Origin: RPQJ01 sp963754535 | Lineage (GTDB): Bacteria; Pseudomonadota; Gammaproteobacteria; Steroidobacterales; Steroidobacteraceae | Length of the DNA stretch: 64,000 nt | Direction of reading: 5' to 3' | Assembly: GCA_963754535.1 (NCBI GenBank) | Contig: CAVWGG010000004.1 | Span: 62,001 to 126,000, forward strand | In this document: in pieces, positions 49,548-64,000 of the stretch | Layout: each line of letters begins with the position of its first letter | How positions within the stretch are numbered: position 1 is the first letter of the stretch | The notes under the pieces: model-generated | The model's database searches: none | What the model was told of the DNA's origin: nothing | Seen by the model: only the letters and a program-made list of their open reading frames with translations | Made by a program: the position numbers and the translations under genes

Positions 49548-49949
49548 ATGATGCAATGTCCGAAGTGCGGGTCTGCGCTGAGCCCGTTCTCAGCGGGATT
49601 TTCGGCCACGATCCACCGCTGCGAAAGCTGCCACGGCATCGCGTGCACTGACGACGCGCTTTCGGACCTGCAGCGCCAGTGGTTCCTCTGGCCGAAGCAC
49701 GATCCGCGCGAGATCGACCCCGGTGCGGCGCGCGAAGGCCGGCGTTGGAACGAAAAGCCTGACGTCCCTTGTCCGGGTTGCGGCGCGCAGATGCATACGA
49801 TCCAGGCGCCGGGCCAGCAGCACATCCGTCTCGAACGCTGCGTGCCGTGCCGCATGACGTTCTTCGACGCCGGCGAAATGACGGACCTGCGCTTCGACAC
49901 GCTGGCTGATTCGCTGCGCGGATTGATGGCCAGGCTCCGCGGCGGCTGA
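49548..49949 (+). CDS. Zinc-ribbon (zf-TFIIB-like) protein
   Basis: A 133-residue protein with two zinc-ribbon knuckle pairs: CPKCGSALS with CESCHGIAC, then CPGCGAQMH with ERCVPCRMTFFDAGE. The second matches the zf-TFIIB family (CPxC...CxxCxGxWxDxxE-like). Function unknown. Its ATG sits 65 bp from the divergent fadH. Confidence 0.85.
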   Translation: MMQCPKCGSALSPFSAGFSATIHRCESCHGIACTDDALSDLQRQWFLWPKHDPREIDPGAAREGRRWNEKPDVPCPGCGAQMHTIQAPGQQHIRLERCVPCRMTFFDAGEMTDLRFDTLADSLRGLMARLRGG

Positions 49950-49961
49950 ACCGCCGTCGGG

Positions 49962-50975
49962 TCAGAGGATGAGTCGGCCCAGGTAGTAGGCCAGCGCGGC
50001 CATGATCGCGGCCGCCGGCATCGTGACGATCCAGGCGATCACGATATTGCCGGCCAGACCCCAGCGCACGGCCCGCACGCGCTGCGCCGAGCCCACGCCG
50101 ACGATGGCGCCCGTGATCGTGTGCGTCGTCGACACCGGGATCCCCAAGCTCGACGCCATGAACAACGTGATGGCGCCGCCGGTCTCGGCGGCAAAGCCAC
50201 CGACCGGACGCAGCTTCGTGATCTTCTGGCCCATCGTCTTCACGATGCGCCAGCCGCCGAACATCGTGCCCATGGCGATGGCGATGTAGCAGCTCACGAT
50301 CACCCAGTTGGGCGGCATGGCCGCATCGGTCGACGTGACGCCGGCGGAAATCAGCAGCAGCCAGATGATGCCCATGGTCTTCTGCGCGTCGTTGCTGCCG
50401 TGGCCGATGCTGTAAGCCGCGGACGAGGCGAGTTGCAGGCGCCTGAACCAGCCGTCCACTTTGCGTGGCGCGGACCGCAGGCATATCCACGAGACGGCGA
50501 CCATGATCAGCCCGCCGAGCAGCATGCCGAGAACGGGCGAGATGAAGATGAAGGAAACGGTGCGGACGATGCCCTTCATCACGAGCGGATCCACGCCCGC
50601 CTTGGCGATCGTGGCGCCGATCATGCCGCCGATCAGCGCGTGCGACGAACTCGACGGGATGCCGTAGTACCAGGTGACCAGGTTCCAGATGATCGCGCCG
50701 ATCAGCGCACCGAAGATCACGTAGTGGTCGATCGCGCCGGGATCGACGATGCCCTTGCCGACCGTGGCAGCCACCTTGAGGTGGAAGATGAAGATCGCGA
50801 CGAAGTTGAAGAAGGCCGCCCAGGCCACCGCGTAGTGCGGTCGCAGCACGCCCGTGGAGACCACCGTGGCGATCGAGTTCGCCGCGTCGTGGAAGCCGTT
50901 CATGAAGTCGAACGCGAGCGCCAGCGCGACGAGCAGCACCAGCGTCGCCAGCGGAATCGTGAGCCCGGCGTCCAT
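49962..50975 (-). CDS. PiT-family inorganic phosphate transporter
   Basis: A 337-residue membrane symporter for phosphate with about ten helices. The two inverted PHO4 repeats carry the ion-binding signatures FMNGFHDAANSIATVV and SIGHGSNDAQKTMGI. The ATG at 50975 overlaps the upstream DUF47 stop by one base; the pair is the common PiT/DUF47 operon. Confidence 0.93.
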   Translation of the reverse strand: MDAGLTIPLATLVLLVALALAFDFMNGFHDAANSIATVVSTGVLRPHYAVAWAAFFNFVAIFIFHLKVAATVGKGIVDPGAIDHYVIFGALIGAIIWNLVTWYYGIPSSSSHALIGGMIGATIAKAGVDPLVMKGIVRTVSFIFISPVLGMLLGGLIMVAVSWICLRSAPRKVDGWFRRLQLASSAAYSIGHGSNDAQKTMGIIWLLLISAGVTSTDAAMPPNWVIVSCYIAIAMGTMFGGWRIVKTMGQKITKLRPVGGFAAETGGAITLFMASSLGIPVSTTHTITGAIVGVGSAQRVRAVRWGLAGNIVIAWIVTMPAAAIMAALAYYLGRLIL

Positions 50976-51616
50976 CAGACGTTTTCCACGATCACCGATT
51001 CGATGATGTTGGCCACGTCCTGGCACTTGTCGATGGCTTCCTCGAGGTATTCGTAGACGTTCTTGTGCTTGATCAGCTGCCGAACGTCCATTTCCTCGCG
51101 GAAGAGGCGGGAGATCCCGTCACGGGACACCCTGTCCGCGTCGCTTTCGAGCTGGTCGATTTCTTCGGTGAGCGCAAGGGCCTTTTCGGCATCGTCCATC
51201 GACTTGAGCAGCGCGACGCCGGCCTGGACCCTGACCGAGCACTGCTGCAGCAGTTCGGCCAGCTGCAGCGACGCGGGTGGCAGCGTCTGGATGTCGAACA
51301 GGTGCATGGACTCGGCCGCGTCCTGCATGAGGTCGAGGATGTCGTCCATGCCGGAAATGAGCCGGTGGATGTCGTTGCGGTCGAACGGCGTGATGAACGT
51401 GGAGTGCAGGACCGAAACGGTCTCGTGCGTGATCTTGTCGGCGCTGCGCTCGATGTCGCCGATGCGCTGGATCAGCTCCGCACGGCGGACCGTGTCGCCG
51501 TAGTGCTGCACCAGTTCGACGACCGCATTGGCGCCCTCGACGATCAGCGTGCCGTGGCGGTCGAACAGCGCGAAGAACCGCGTCTCGCGCGGCATCAGGG
51601 CGGACAACCAGCGCAT
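50975..51616 (-). CDS. DUF47 family PhoU-like phosphate regulator
   Basis: A 213-residue all-helical protein (AELIQRIGDIERSADKITHETV, DRNDIHRLISGMDDILDLM) with the acidic metal-binding residues of PhoU-like DUF47 proteins, which regulate the adjacent PiT transporter. The ATG at 51616 follows GGGGGTCC; longer frames extend into non-homologous sequence. Confidence 0.9.
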   Translation of the reverse strand: MRWLSALMPRETRFFALFDRHGTLIVEGANAVVELVQHYGDTVRRAELIQRIGDIERSADKITHETVSVLHSTFITPFDRNDIHRLISGMDDILDLMQDAAESMHLFDIQTLPPASLQLAELLQQCSVRVQAGVALLKSMDDAEKALALTEEIDQLESDADRVSRDGISRLFREEMDVRQLIKHKNVYEYLEEAIDKCQDVANIIESVIVENV

Positions 51617-51726
51617 TTCGGACCCCCAAGCCTGTCGGTTTCGTTCTGCTGCGAAGTATCTGCGATCCGGGCGGATCGTGGTAGCGTTAGCAGGCCCGTA
51701 GTTTCCCCCGGGCCCCCTCGATTCCC

Positions 51727-57269
<5,543 letters not shown>

Positions 57270-57273
<4 letters not shown>

Positions 57274-58535
57274 CCGCGCTCGTAAGCGCGGCGCACTTCC
57301 TCGGCCAGGATCGCGATGCCCGCTCGCACGCTCTCCGGCGGCTGCGCGTAGCTCAGGCGCAGGCATTCGTGCTGGTGCGGGTCTTCCTGCCCGACGCCCG
57401 GGAAGAAATGATGTCCCGACAGCACGAGCACGTCGCGCTGCTTCAGCCGCCGATAGAGCTCTTCGCTCGAGATCGGCAGGCCCGGGAACCACAGCCACAG
57501 GAAGAACGCACCCTCGGGCCGGTGGATTCGCAGCGGCAGTCCGACGCAGGCTTCGCGCAAGGCCTGCACCGCCCCGGCACTGTGCGCTGCGTAATGCGGG
57601 CGCAGGTGATCGCGGCAAAGACCGGCCAGTTCACCGCTGCGCAGCAGCGGCTCGACGATGACCGGTCCGGTCGACGGCGGCGCCAGCGCGGCCGTCGCAT
57701 TGAATGCGGTCAGCGCTTCGATGATGGATTCGTCCGCCACGATGATGCCGGTGCGTGCGGCCGGCAGTCCCAGCTTGGAGAGGCTGAGGCACAGCACGAC
57801 GTTGGGATTCCACAGCGAGTCGAGGTGCTCGTGCTGAATGCCGGGGAAGGGCAGCCCGTAGGCCGCGTCGATGATGAACGGCACCTTGCGCGCGCGGGCC
57901 AGTGCATCGAGGCGCTGCAGCTCGTCCAGCGTGAGCACGTTGCCCGACGGATTGGTCGGGCGGGAAACGCAGAGCGCGCCAATGTCGGCAGGCACTTCGA
58001 GCCGGTCGAAGTCCACGAAGTACTTGAAGTACCCGTCATCGAGTTCGCGGATGCCTGCGGGCTGCGCGTGCAGCATCCCAGGCGTCAGGCCGACGTCGGC
58101 GTAACCGATGTACTCCGGGGCGAGCGGCAGCAGGATGCGGGATCGTCCGCCGTCGGTGCGTTCGCCGGCGAACAGGTTGAACAGGAAGAAAAACGCCGAC
58201 TGGCTGCCGCTCGTGAGTCCGACGTTGCCTGCCGTGATCGGCCAGCTGAACTCATTCCACAGCGACTCCGCCACCGCTTCACGAAACCCGAGGTCGCCTG
58301 CGGGGCCCGAATACCCCGCGATGAACCGACCGAACTGCGCAGGATCCGCCGCGATTTCCGCGAGTCGCCGCCGGTAGACGGCCTCGACCGCAGCGATGCG
58401 CGCGGGATTGCCGCCGCCGAGCATGCGGACGTGCGAGCCGCCCCGCGCCATGGCGGAACCGAGGTCCGCCATCAGCTCGAGCGCGCCCGTGGGCCGCGCC
58501 ATGCGCTCGCCAAACCTCGTGCCGAAGGACCTCAT
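57270..58535 (-). CDS. avtA: Valine-pyruvate aminotransferase
   Basis: A 421-residue fold-type I PLP enzyme transferring the amino group between valine/alanine and their keto acids. LTSGSQSAFFFLFNLFAGE, SRPTNPSGNVLTLDEL and the Schiff-base lysine in SLSKLGLPAARTG define the AvtA branch; HHFFPG precedes the C-terminal substrate loop. It overlaps the converging uvrA-like gene by 4 bp. Confidence 0.9.
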
Positions 58536-58584
58536 GTAGACTCGCCGCCTGCGTGAATTCGCGGCGAATCATACGGCAATCCCC

Positions 58585-59295
58585 ATGGGCGGCATCCGGG
58601 CGATCATCTTCGACCTCGACAACACCCTCTGGGACGTGTGGCCGGTCATCGTGCGCGCCGAACACGCGATGCACGACTTCCTGGCGCGCCACTATCCCCG
58701 GGTGACCGAGCGGCACGACCTGCGCTCGATGCGCGACGTGCGTGCCCGCATGGCGCTCGACCATCCGGCGATGCGGCACGACTTCACCTGGCTGCGGCTC
58801 GAGGCCCTGCGGAACCACGCGCGCGAGGCCGAGTACCCCGAGGCGATGGCCGACCAGGCCTTCGAGGCATTTTACCGGGCACGCAACGAGGTGACGCTCT
58901 ACGACGACGTGCGGCCCGCCCTTGACGAGCTGGCGCGGAACTACCGGCTGTTCGCGCTCAGCAACGGCAATGCCGACCTCTCCCTGTGCGGCATCGGCCA
59001 GTATTTCGAGATGGGCCTGGCGGCGCGCGACGCGGGGATGCTCAAGCCCGATCCGCGCATTTTCGAGATCCTGCTCGAGCGTGTCGGGCTCGCAGCCCAC
59101 GAGGTCGTGCACGTCGGTGACGATGCGGAAGCCGACGTCGAAGGCGCGCGTGCCGCAGGCGTGCTGCCGGTCTGGCTCAATCGCGAAGCCGCGGCGTGGC
59201 CGCGTGAATCGGCGCCACCCGAACTCACCATCCGTGGCCTGGATGAACTGGCGACTGCTCTTGCGCGCGCGGTTCAGGCCCGCGCGAGCACGTAG
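58585..59295 (+). CDS. HAD-family hydrolase (YjjG-like)
   Basis: A 236-residue phosphatase of the haloacid dehalogenase superfamily. All four motifs are visible: FDLDNTLWD (I), ALSNGN (II), KPDPRIF (III) and HVGDDAEADVEGA (IV). The helical cap between I and II matches the YjjG-like group, which dephosphorylates nucleotides or sugar phosphates. It overlaps mobB by 22 bp. Confidence 0.92.
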   Translation: MGGIRAIIFDLDNTLWDVWPVIVRAEHAMHDFLARHYPRVTERHDLRSMRDVRARMALDHPAMRHDFTWLRLEALRNHAREAEYPEAMADQAFEAFYRARNEVTLYDDVRPALDELARNYRLFALSNGNADLSLCGIGQYFEMGLAARDAGMLKPDPRIFEILLERVGLAAHEVVHVGDDAEADVEGARAAGVLPVWLNREAAAWPRESAPPELTIRGLDELATALARAVQARAST

Positions 59296-59771
59296 TCCAG
59301 CACCGCCGCCTCGTCATCGAGCGGCAGGCAGGGCAGGCCACTGCGCGCGGCGAAAGTCGCGGCATCGTCGGTAGCCACGGCCAGTATTCCCGCGTCCTCG
59401 AAGGCCAGCGGTGCCTGCCCGCAGCTGGCGCGGTAGACCTCGAGCCGCAGGTTCACTTCGCGCTTGAAGCCCTCGACCAGCACCAGGTCGCAAGGTGCGA
59501 GCTTCGCCAGCAGTTCCGACAGCGCGGGTTCCGGTGCGCCACGATGCTCGTGCAGCAGCGCCCAGCGCTCGGCGGATGCGACCAGCACTTCGTGCGCGCC
59601 CGCCTCGCGATGCAGGTAACTGTCCTTGCCGGGACGATCGACATCGAACGAATGATGCGCGTGCTTGATCGTCGACACGCGCACTCCGCGCTGAGAGGCG
59701 AGTCGCACCAGCCGCGTGACCAGGTGCGTCTTGCCGGAGTTCTTGCGGCCCACGATGCCGAATACTTTCAT
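59274..59771 (-). CDS. mobB: Molybdopterin-guanine dinucleotide biosynthesis protein MobB
   Basis: A 165-residue GTP-binding protein that assists MobA in making molybdopterin guanine dinucleotide. The P-loop GIVGRKNSGKTHL begins at residue 5; STIKHAHHSFDVDRPGKDSYLHREAGA and LVLVEGFK complete the family pattern. mobA and the moa genes are not in the window. The ATG at 59771 is the family start. Confidence 0.92.
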   Translation of the reverse strand: MKVFGIVGRKNSGKTHLVTRLVRLASQRGVRVSTIKHAHHSFDVDRPGKDSYLHREAGAHEVLVASAERWALLHEHRGAPEPALSELLAKLAPCDLVLVEGFKREVNLRLEVYRASCGQAPLAFEDAGILAVATDDAATFAARSGLPCLPLDDEAAVLDYVLARA

Positions 59772-59962
59772 GCTGCACTGCCGTTGAACCGATCGCTCAT
59801 GGTACCGGTCCGTGCGCTGGTGCGCAGAACTCGCGATGTGGTCCTTGAAAAGTCTGCGCGACTGCCGTTAGTTTCAACTGCGCGGGCAGGAACTCGCGGC
59901 TACGCGAGATCTGTCAGCAGGCGCAAGCGCTGGCTGCCAGGGGCAATGCAGAGGAACGCAGC

Positions 59963-60583
59963 ATGACGGGCGACCCGACGATCGACGTGCGCAACCTGCG
60001 GGAGTTCTTCCGCGATTCGGTCCATGCCGCGCTCGAGCGGCAACGGGTCGAGGTAGACGATCACACGGAGCACTACGTCGTGAACCTGCTCACGATGTTT
60101 GCGCGATCGGAGGCTTTATTCGATGACGCCTCCGGCAGGACGCAACTGAAGCCCCTCGTACTGATGCTGGCAGAAGCGGGCGCGGCGCCAACGCGCGAGG
60201 AACGCCTGCGGACATTGCAGCGCCTTGGCGATGTCTCGCTCTTCGTGGCTGGTTTCTTCGCGCAGAGCTTCGCGCGACGACTGGTCGACATCGACTACCA
60301 CATCGCGATGGGGGGGCGCGCATACGGCACGCTGGCGGACTCATGTCGCACCGGCGCGCGCGGTCGCGCATTGAGCGCCGTCTTCACCGAGCTTGCGCAG
60401 AAGTTCCAGCGGCTCGTGGACGCGCTGAACGACGTGAGCGAGATGGCGCATCGCCACGATCACCGCGACGTGCTGCGACAGTACGAAATCTGGCTCAAGA
60501 CCGGCAGCCCGCGCGCGCACGGGATCCTGCGCGGCCTCGGCGTCGAGCCGACCGTCGTGCCGACCGGACGCACTCCCAACTGA
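59963..60583 (+). CDS. Helical protein of unknown function
   Basis: A 206-residue soluble, mostly helical protein. AGAGGAAC upstream sets the ATG at 59963. Notable segments are DDHTEHYVVNLLTMFARSE, LRTLQRLGDVSLFVAGFFAQS and DIDYHIAMGGRAYGTLAD, the last with His, Tyr and Arg that may be conserved. The family is not recognised. It is set between mobB and a charged hypothetical gene with no functional hint from neighbours. Confidence 0.75.
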   Translation: MTGDPTIDVRNLREFFRDSVHAALERQRVEVDDHTEHYVVNLLTMFARSEALFDDASGRTQLKPLVLMLAEAGAAPTREERLRTLQRLGDVSLFVAGFFAQSFARRLVDIDYHIAMGGRAYGTLADSCRTGARGRALSAVFTELAQKFQRLVDALNDVSEMAHRHDHRDVLRQYEIWLKTGSPRAHGILRGLGVEPTVVPTGRTPN

Positions 60584-60608
60584 GGCCCTCCCCACCGCAC
60601 CGGGCGAA

Positions 60609-60995
60609 TTACTCGCCCTTTTCTTTCTTGGCTTCGGCCGCGCGCTTGGTCTCGATCCAGTTCGAGAGTTCGCGGAGGCTCTTTTTCTTCTTCCGCTCGG
60701 TCTTGCCAAGCGCACCGCTGTCGTAGGGGTTGTAGCCGACCTTCAGCCCTTTCGGGTTGTGCTGCACTGAGTTCGGCGCGTCGTCATCGACGACGTCGAG
60801 GGCCGGATCCACCAGTGCCCGCAGGCGCTCGATGGCGCCAAAAGTGTCGTCCGCCTGCAGCACGGCGTCGTTCGCCCACTCCCAGGTCATGTTGCCGCGG
60901 TCGTCCTCCGCCACGCGACCGGGCCCAGCCGGTTCGGTGGAAGGCGGTTTCCTCGCCGGATCGCACGGCGGCTTGCGCTTCGTTTCGTCGGCCAT
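60609..60995 (-). CDS. Charged hypothetical protein
   Basis: A 128-residue hydrophilic protein (DPARKPPSTEPAGPGRVAED, then a TWEWANDAVLQADDTFGAIERL helix, GYNPYDSG, and a Lys-rich end KKEKGE). No membrane span, signal peptide or enzyme motif. Composition and its own start suggest a real gene; function unknown. Confidence 0.65.
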   Translation of the reverse strand: MADETKRKPPCDPARKPPSTEPAGPGRVAEDDRGNMTWEWANDAVLQADDTFGAIERLRALVDPALDVVDDDAPNSVQHNPKGLKVGYNPYDSGALGKTERKKKKSLRELSNWIETKRAAEAKKEKGE

Positions 60996-61075
60996 GGGGC
61001 GTTTGTTCGGTCTTCTTAGGGACGGAGGTCCTTCGCGAGGTTACAAAATCCGCGACCTCGGGAATGAGCGTCAGT

Positions 61076-61633
61076 TCACGTTCTGGATGGAACCGCCTGT
61101 CCGGCGCGCTTCTCGGCCTGCAGGCGGGTCTGGGCCCAGATCAGGCCGATGATCGTCTTGGCGTCCTGCAACTTGCCATCCGCCGCCAGGGCCGCAGCCT
61201 CGGTCAGTGGTACCCACTGCGCCTCGAAGACCTCGTGTTCCTCGGGGGCGGCATCGCACGGCGAGAGGCCGCGGGCCAGGAATACGTGGATGACCTCTGT
61301 CAGCACGCCGGGCGAACTGAAGAACTGGCCGAGTGAGTCCCACAGCCGGGCCCTCACGGCGGCCTCTTCGGCGAGTTCGCGCTGGGCGCATTCCAGGGGC
61401 GGCTCGCGGTTGTCGATCTTCCCGGCCGGCAATTCCGTGATCCAGCCACCGGCGGCATGCCGGAACTGGCGCAGCAGGCAGACGCGGTCGTCCGCGTCCA
61501 CGGCGACGATGACGGCACCGCCGGGATGGTGGGCGATCTCGAGTTCCGCGACCGTGCCGTTCGGCAGCTTGACGCGCTCGATGTTGAGCTGCAGGACCTT
61601 GCCCCGGTAAACGTTGCGAACCCCTTCGGTCAT
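61076..61633 (-). CDS. Nudix hydrolase, ADP-ribose pyrophosphatase-like
   Basis: A 185-residue Nudix enzyme. The Nudix box GKIDNREPPLECAQRELAEE is complete except that the final Gly is Ala; upstream LLRQFRHAAGGWITELPAGK is typical of the NudF/ADP-ribose pyrophosphatase branch. The ATG at 61633 gives the usual N-terminus. Confidence 0.88.
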   Translation of the reverse strand: MTEGVRNVYRGKVLQLNIERVKLPNGTVAELEIAHHPGGAVIVAVDADDRVCLLRQFRHAAGGWITELPAGKIDNREPPLECAQRELAEEAAVRARLWDSLGQFFSSPGVLTEVIHVFLARGLSPCDAAPEEHEVFEAQWVPLTEAAALAADGKLQDAKTIIGLIWAQTRLQAEKRAGQAVPSRT

Positions 61634-61750
61634 CCGTACCCCTGAGCAACCAATCCGTCATTCTGCATTTGGTGCGGTGCACCATGCCAGCCCGCCGTGT
61701 GGTAGCGTGGCGGGACAGCGGCAGCGGATGCCTGTCGCGGGGAGCTGGGG

Positions 61751-63130
61751 ATGACCACTACGACGACGATCCCGGACGCGCTGCAACGGCTGCGCACCAC
61801 GTTCGCGACAGGCAAGACCCGCCCGCTCGAGTGGCGGCTCAAGCAACTGAGCGAACTCGAACGGATGGTGCGCGAGCACGAAGCCGACTTCGCCGCGGCC
61901 CTGCAGGCGGACCTGCACAAATGTGCGTTCGAAACCGCGCTCAGCGAGCTGGGCTTCGTCGCCAGCGAAGCGAAATACGCGCGCAGGCACCTGCGCCGCT
62001 GGGCGCGGGCCAAGCGCGTATCGACACCCATGATGGCGCTTCCGGGCCGCAGTTACATCCAGCCCGAGCCCAAGGGCGTCGTGCTGATCATCGCGCCGTG
62101 GAATTATCCGTTGTCGATGGTGTGCGCGCCGCTGGTGGGTGCGATCGCCGGCGGCAACTGCGCGGTGCTGAAGCCCTCCGAGGTCACGACACATACGTCT
62201 GCCGCGCTCGCCCGGCTCATACCACGCTACCTCGACAACGATGCGTTCGCGGTGATCGAAGGCGGCGTGGAGGAGACCACCGAGCTGCTCGAGAATCACT
62301 ACGACCACATTCTCTACACGGGCAACGAGCGCGTGGCGCGCATCGTCATGACCGCGGCGGCGAAGCACCTCACGCCGGTGACGCTCGAACTCGGTGGCAA
62401 GAGCCCGTGCCTGGTCGACAAGAGCGCCGACCTCGACGTCGCGGCATCGCGCATCGCGTGGGGCAAGTTCATCAACGCGGGGCAGACCTGCGTCGCGCCG
62501 GACCACGTGCTGGTGCACAAGTCGGTGGCTGCGCAGTTCGCCGACATCCTGGCGACGAAGATCAAGGAGTTCTACGGCGAGGATCCAAGCCAGAGCCCGG
62601 ACTACTGCCGCATCGCGAGCGAGCGCCATACGGCACGGTTCGCCAGGCTGCTCCAAGGCCAGCAGATCCACACGGGCGGGCAGGTGGACGTGGCGACGCG
62701 TTACGTCGCCCCGACGATCGTGCTCGATCCGGATCCCGCATCCGAGCTGATGCAGGAAGAAATCTTCGGCCCGGTGCTGCCCATCATCACCGTCGATGAC
62801 ATGCATCACGCGATCCAGTTCGTCGCCGACCGCCCGAAGCCGCTCGCGCTCTACCTCTTCACGAAGAGCGAGGCGCTGGAAGAGGCGGTGCTCGACAGGC
62901 TGAGTGCCGGCAGCGTCTGCATCAACGACGCCGTGATTTTCATGGTCTCGCCGGAATTGCCGTTCGGCGGCATCGGCAACAGCGGCATGGGTCGTTACAC
63001 GGGCTGGTACGGCTTCGAGACGTTCAGTCACATGAAGCCGGTGATGAAGCGCAGCTTCCGCTTCGATGCGCCCCTGCGTTACCCGCCGTACACCGACGTC
63101 AAGCGCAAGATCATGGAACTGGTTCGCTGA
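61751..63130 (+). CDS. Aldehyde dehydrogenase (class 3-like)
   Basis: A 459-residue NAD(P)-dependent dehydrogenase. IIAPWNYPLSMV and LKPSEVTTHTS bind the cofactor; the catalytic Glu is in LELGGKSP and the Cys in NAGQTCVAPDH (about residue 247). The short N-terminus and length match fatty-aldehyde/coniferyl aldehyde-type ALDH3 enzymes. GGGGAG lies upstream of the ATG. Confidence 0.92.
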   Translation: MTTTTTIPDALQRLRTTFATGKTRPLEWRLKQLSELERMVREHEADFAAALQADLHKCAFETALSELGFVASEAKYARRHLRRWARAKRVSTPMMALPGRSYIQPEPKGVVLIIAPWNYPLSMVCAPLVGAIAGGNCAVLKPSEVTTHTSAALARLIPRYLDNDAFAVIEGGVEETTELLENHYDHILYTGNERVARIVMTAAAKHLTPVTLELGGKSPCLVDKSADLDVAASRIAWGKFINAGQTCVAPDHVLVHKSVAAQFADILATKIKEFYGEDPSQSPDYCRIASERHTARFARLLQGQQIHTGGQVDVATRYVAPTIVLDPDPASELMQEEIFGPVLPIITVDDMHHAIQFVADRPKPLALYLFTKSEALEEAVLDRLSAGSVCINDAVIFMVSPELPFGGIGNSGMGRYTGWYGFETFSHMKPVMKRSFRFDAPLRYPPYTDVKRKIMELVR

Positions 63131-63288
63131 GATCCGGCTTGGCTGCCCGCCAGGAAGGCGGTGGCTGGACCCGATCCAAGCGTCAGTCCGGCCGGCGATT
63201 GCGCGCCTGGCGCTGAATCTTCCCTCATGGGAGCGCGCCCGCACGCATTGATAAAATACGGCAGGTGACTCGCGATAGGAGATGCCTC

Positions 63289-63864
63289 ATGAAGACGATC
63301 AAAGGCGCATTCCCGTTCATAGCTGCGCTGCTGCTGGCAGCCGGGCCTGCCTTGGCCGACAAGTACAGCGACACGGTTAGCCTGTTCAAGAACGCCGGGC
63401 AGAGCGCGTCGTTCTTCGGCAACAGTTACGGCTACGCGGTGTTTCCGACGATCGGCAAGGCCGGTCTCGGAATCGGCGGCGCCCACGGCGAAGGCCGTGT
63501 CTACCAGCAGGGCAAGTACGTCGGCGACACGAAGATGACCCAGCTGAGCATCGGCTTCCAGGCCGGCGCAGAAGGCTTCAGCGAGATGATTTTCTTCCAG
63601 GACAAGCGTGCCTTCGACGAATTCACGTCCGGCAATTTCGAACTCGGCGCGAACGTCAGTGCAGTGGTGATCACCGCGGCCGCGTCGGGGACTGCCACCA
63701 CCACGGGCTCGACGGCAACGGCCAGCGGCGGCAAGAAGGACGCGAAGACTGCCGGCAAGTACGAGAAGGGCACGGCGATCTTCGTCATCTCGAAGGGCGG
63801 GCTCATGTACGAAGCCTCGGTCTCGGGGCAGAAGTTCTCGTACAAGCCGTTAGGCAAGCAGTAG
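63289..63864 (+). CDS. Exported SYLF/YSC84-domain protein
   Basis: A 191-residue protein with a signal peptide (FIAALLLAAGPALAD). The mature part matches the bacterial SYLF (YSC84) lipid-binding family: SYGYAVFPTIGKAGLGIGGAHGEG, GFQAGAEGFSEMIFF, GNFELGANVSAVVITAAASG and FVISKGGLMYEASV. TAGGAG lies 8 bp before the ATG at 63289; an earlier in-frame start at 63265 is less likely. Confidence 0.9.
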   Translation: MKTIKGAFPFIAALLLAAGPALADKYSDTVSLFKNAGQSASFFGNSYGYAVFPTIGKAGLGIGGAHGEGRVYQQGKYVGDTKMTQLSIGFQAGAEGFSEMIFFQDKRAFDEFTSGNFELGANVSAVVITAAASGTATTTGSTATASGGKKDAKTAGKYEKGTAIFVISKGGLMYEASVSGQKFSYKPLGKQ

Positions 63865-63925
63865 TCGCACGGCGAATTGCAGCGATCGCGCACCCTGCGG
63901 CACTACTGCCGCGGGGTGATGCGGC

Positions 63926-64000
63926 TCAGGGTTCCAGCGATCCGGCATACGCCGCCACGGCGATCATGTCCTCGATGCCGAGATTTGCGACGACTGGCTG
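63926..64000 (-). CDS. C-terminal fragment of a probable cytochrome c family protein
   Basis: Reading in from the right edge on the minus strand, about 24 residues end at a TGA (63926-63928): the stretch VANLGIEDMIAVAAYAGSLEP resembles, in shortened form, the last helix of many monohaem cytochromes c (pattern D-M-x-A-x-A-A-Y). The haem-binding CXXCH would lie outside the window, so this is a tentative family call. Confidence 0.4.
   Translation of the reverse strand, partial: QPVVANLGIEDMIAVAAYAGSLEP

Overview
The window is 64 kb of very GC-rich, almost fully coding chromosomal DNA from a proteobacterium, most likely a free-living gammaproteobacterium of the Xanthomonadales/Nevskiales/Steroidobacterales type. 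That placement is an inference from base composition, gene repertoire (fadH, hrpB, avtA, mobB, hut genes, PiT with a DUF47 partner, a tandem UvrA) and dense gene packing; no rRNA or ribosomal protein gene is present to test it. I saw no tRNA, rRNA, prophage, insertion sequence or CRISPR array. About 57 protein genes or gene remnants are supported.

Region 1 (1-12862) is the most unusual part: one long plus-strand operon of ten tightly coupled genes (GTGA, TTGA and ATGA stop/start overlaps, and overlaps of 11 and 14 bp). It encodes a Gly/Ser/Gln-rich lipoprotein, a second lipoprotein-like protein, an atypical Ser/Thr kinase with a membrane anchor and a PEGA-like tail, an FHA-like/PEGA/FGE-fold membrane protein lacking the catalytic cysteines, a small secreted protein, a MotA/TolQ/ExbB-type channel subunit, an Hsp70-like/FHA fusion, two paralogous membrane-anchored von Willebrand A proteins, and a final lipoprotein. 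I read it as a candidate cell-envelope machine powered by ion flow, in which the two vWA proteins take the place of TolR/ExbD/MotB, with a phospho-signalling arm (kinase, FHA). I do not recognise it as a named system.

Region 2 (12878-25073) holds envelope and metabolic genes: a TPR protein with a TonB-like C-terminus, a cyclopropane-fatty-acid-synthase-like enzyme, a MEMO-family protein, glutamine-dependent NAD synthetase, a cysteine-rich small protein, a GloC-like hydrolase, a DUF502 membrane protein, a PBP4-type peptidase, a HIT protein and acetyl-CoA synthetase. It ends in a 534-bp spacer containing two long perfect hairpins. Region 3 (25074-38045) holds DUF456, HrpB helicase, a frameshifted NlpC/P60 lipoprotein, a helix-hairpin-helix protein, an alpha/beta hydrolase, a set of ltaE, a secretin-domain protein and a ThiF-like protein, a GNAT, a thioredoxin lipoprotein and a cation-diffusion transporter.

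Region 4 (38035-42004) is a histidine-degradation operon hutU-hutI-hutG on the minus strand. hutU carries two single-base shifts and hutG one, and a G-rich repeat lies directly against the hutI start. Region 5 (42060-51616) has small membrane proteins, a thermonuclease, a LytS/LytTR two-component system followed by a third copy of the hairpin repeat, a CBS-domain protein, FadH, a zinc-ribbon protein, and the PiT/DUF47 phosphate-transport pair. Region 6 (51727-64000) opens with a giant 1848-residue tandem UvrA and continues with avtA, a HAD hydrolase, mobB, two uncharacterised proteins, a Nudix hydrolase, an aldehyde dehydrogenase and a SYLF-domain lipid-binding protein; the right edge cuts a probable cytochrome c gene.

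The two signals I consider most worth following are the region 1 envelope system and the dispersed hairpin family, whose 18-nt loop is identical in three copies while the 28-30 bp stems differ in sequence and remain self-complementary.
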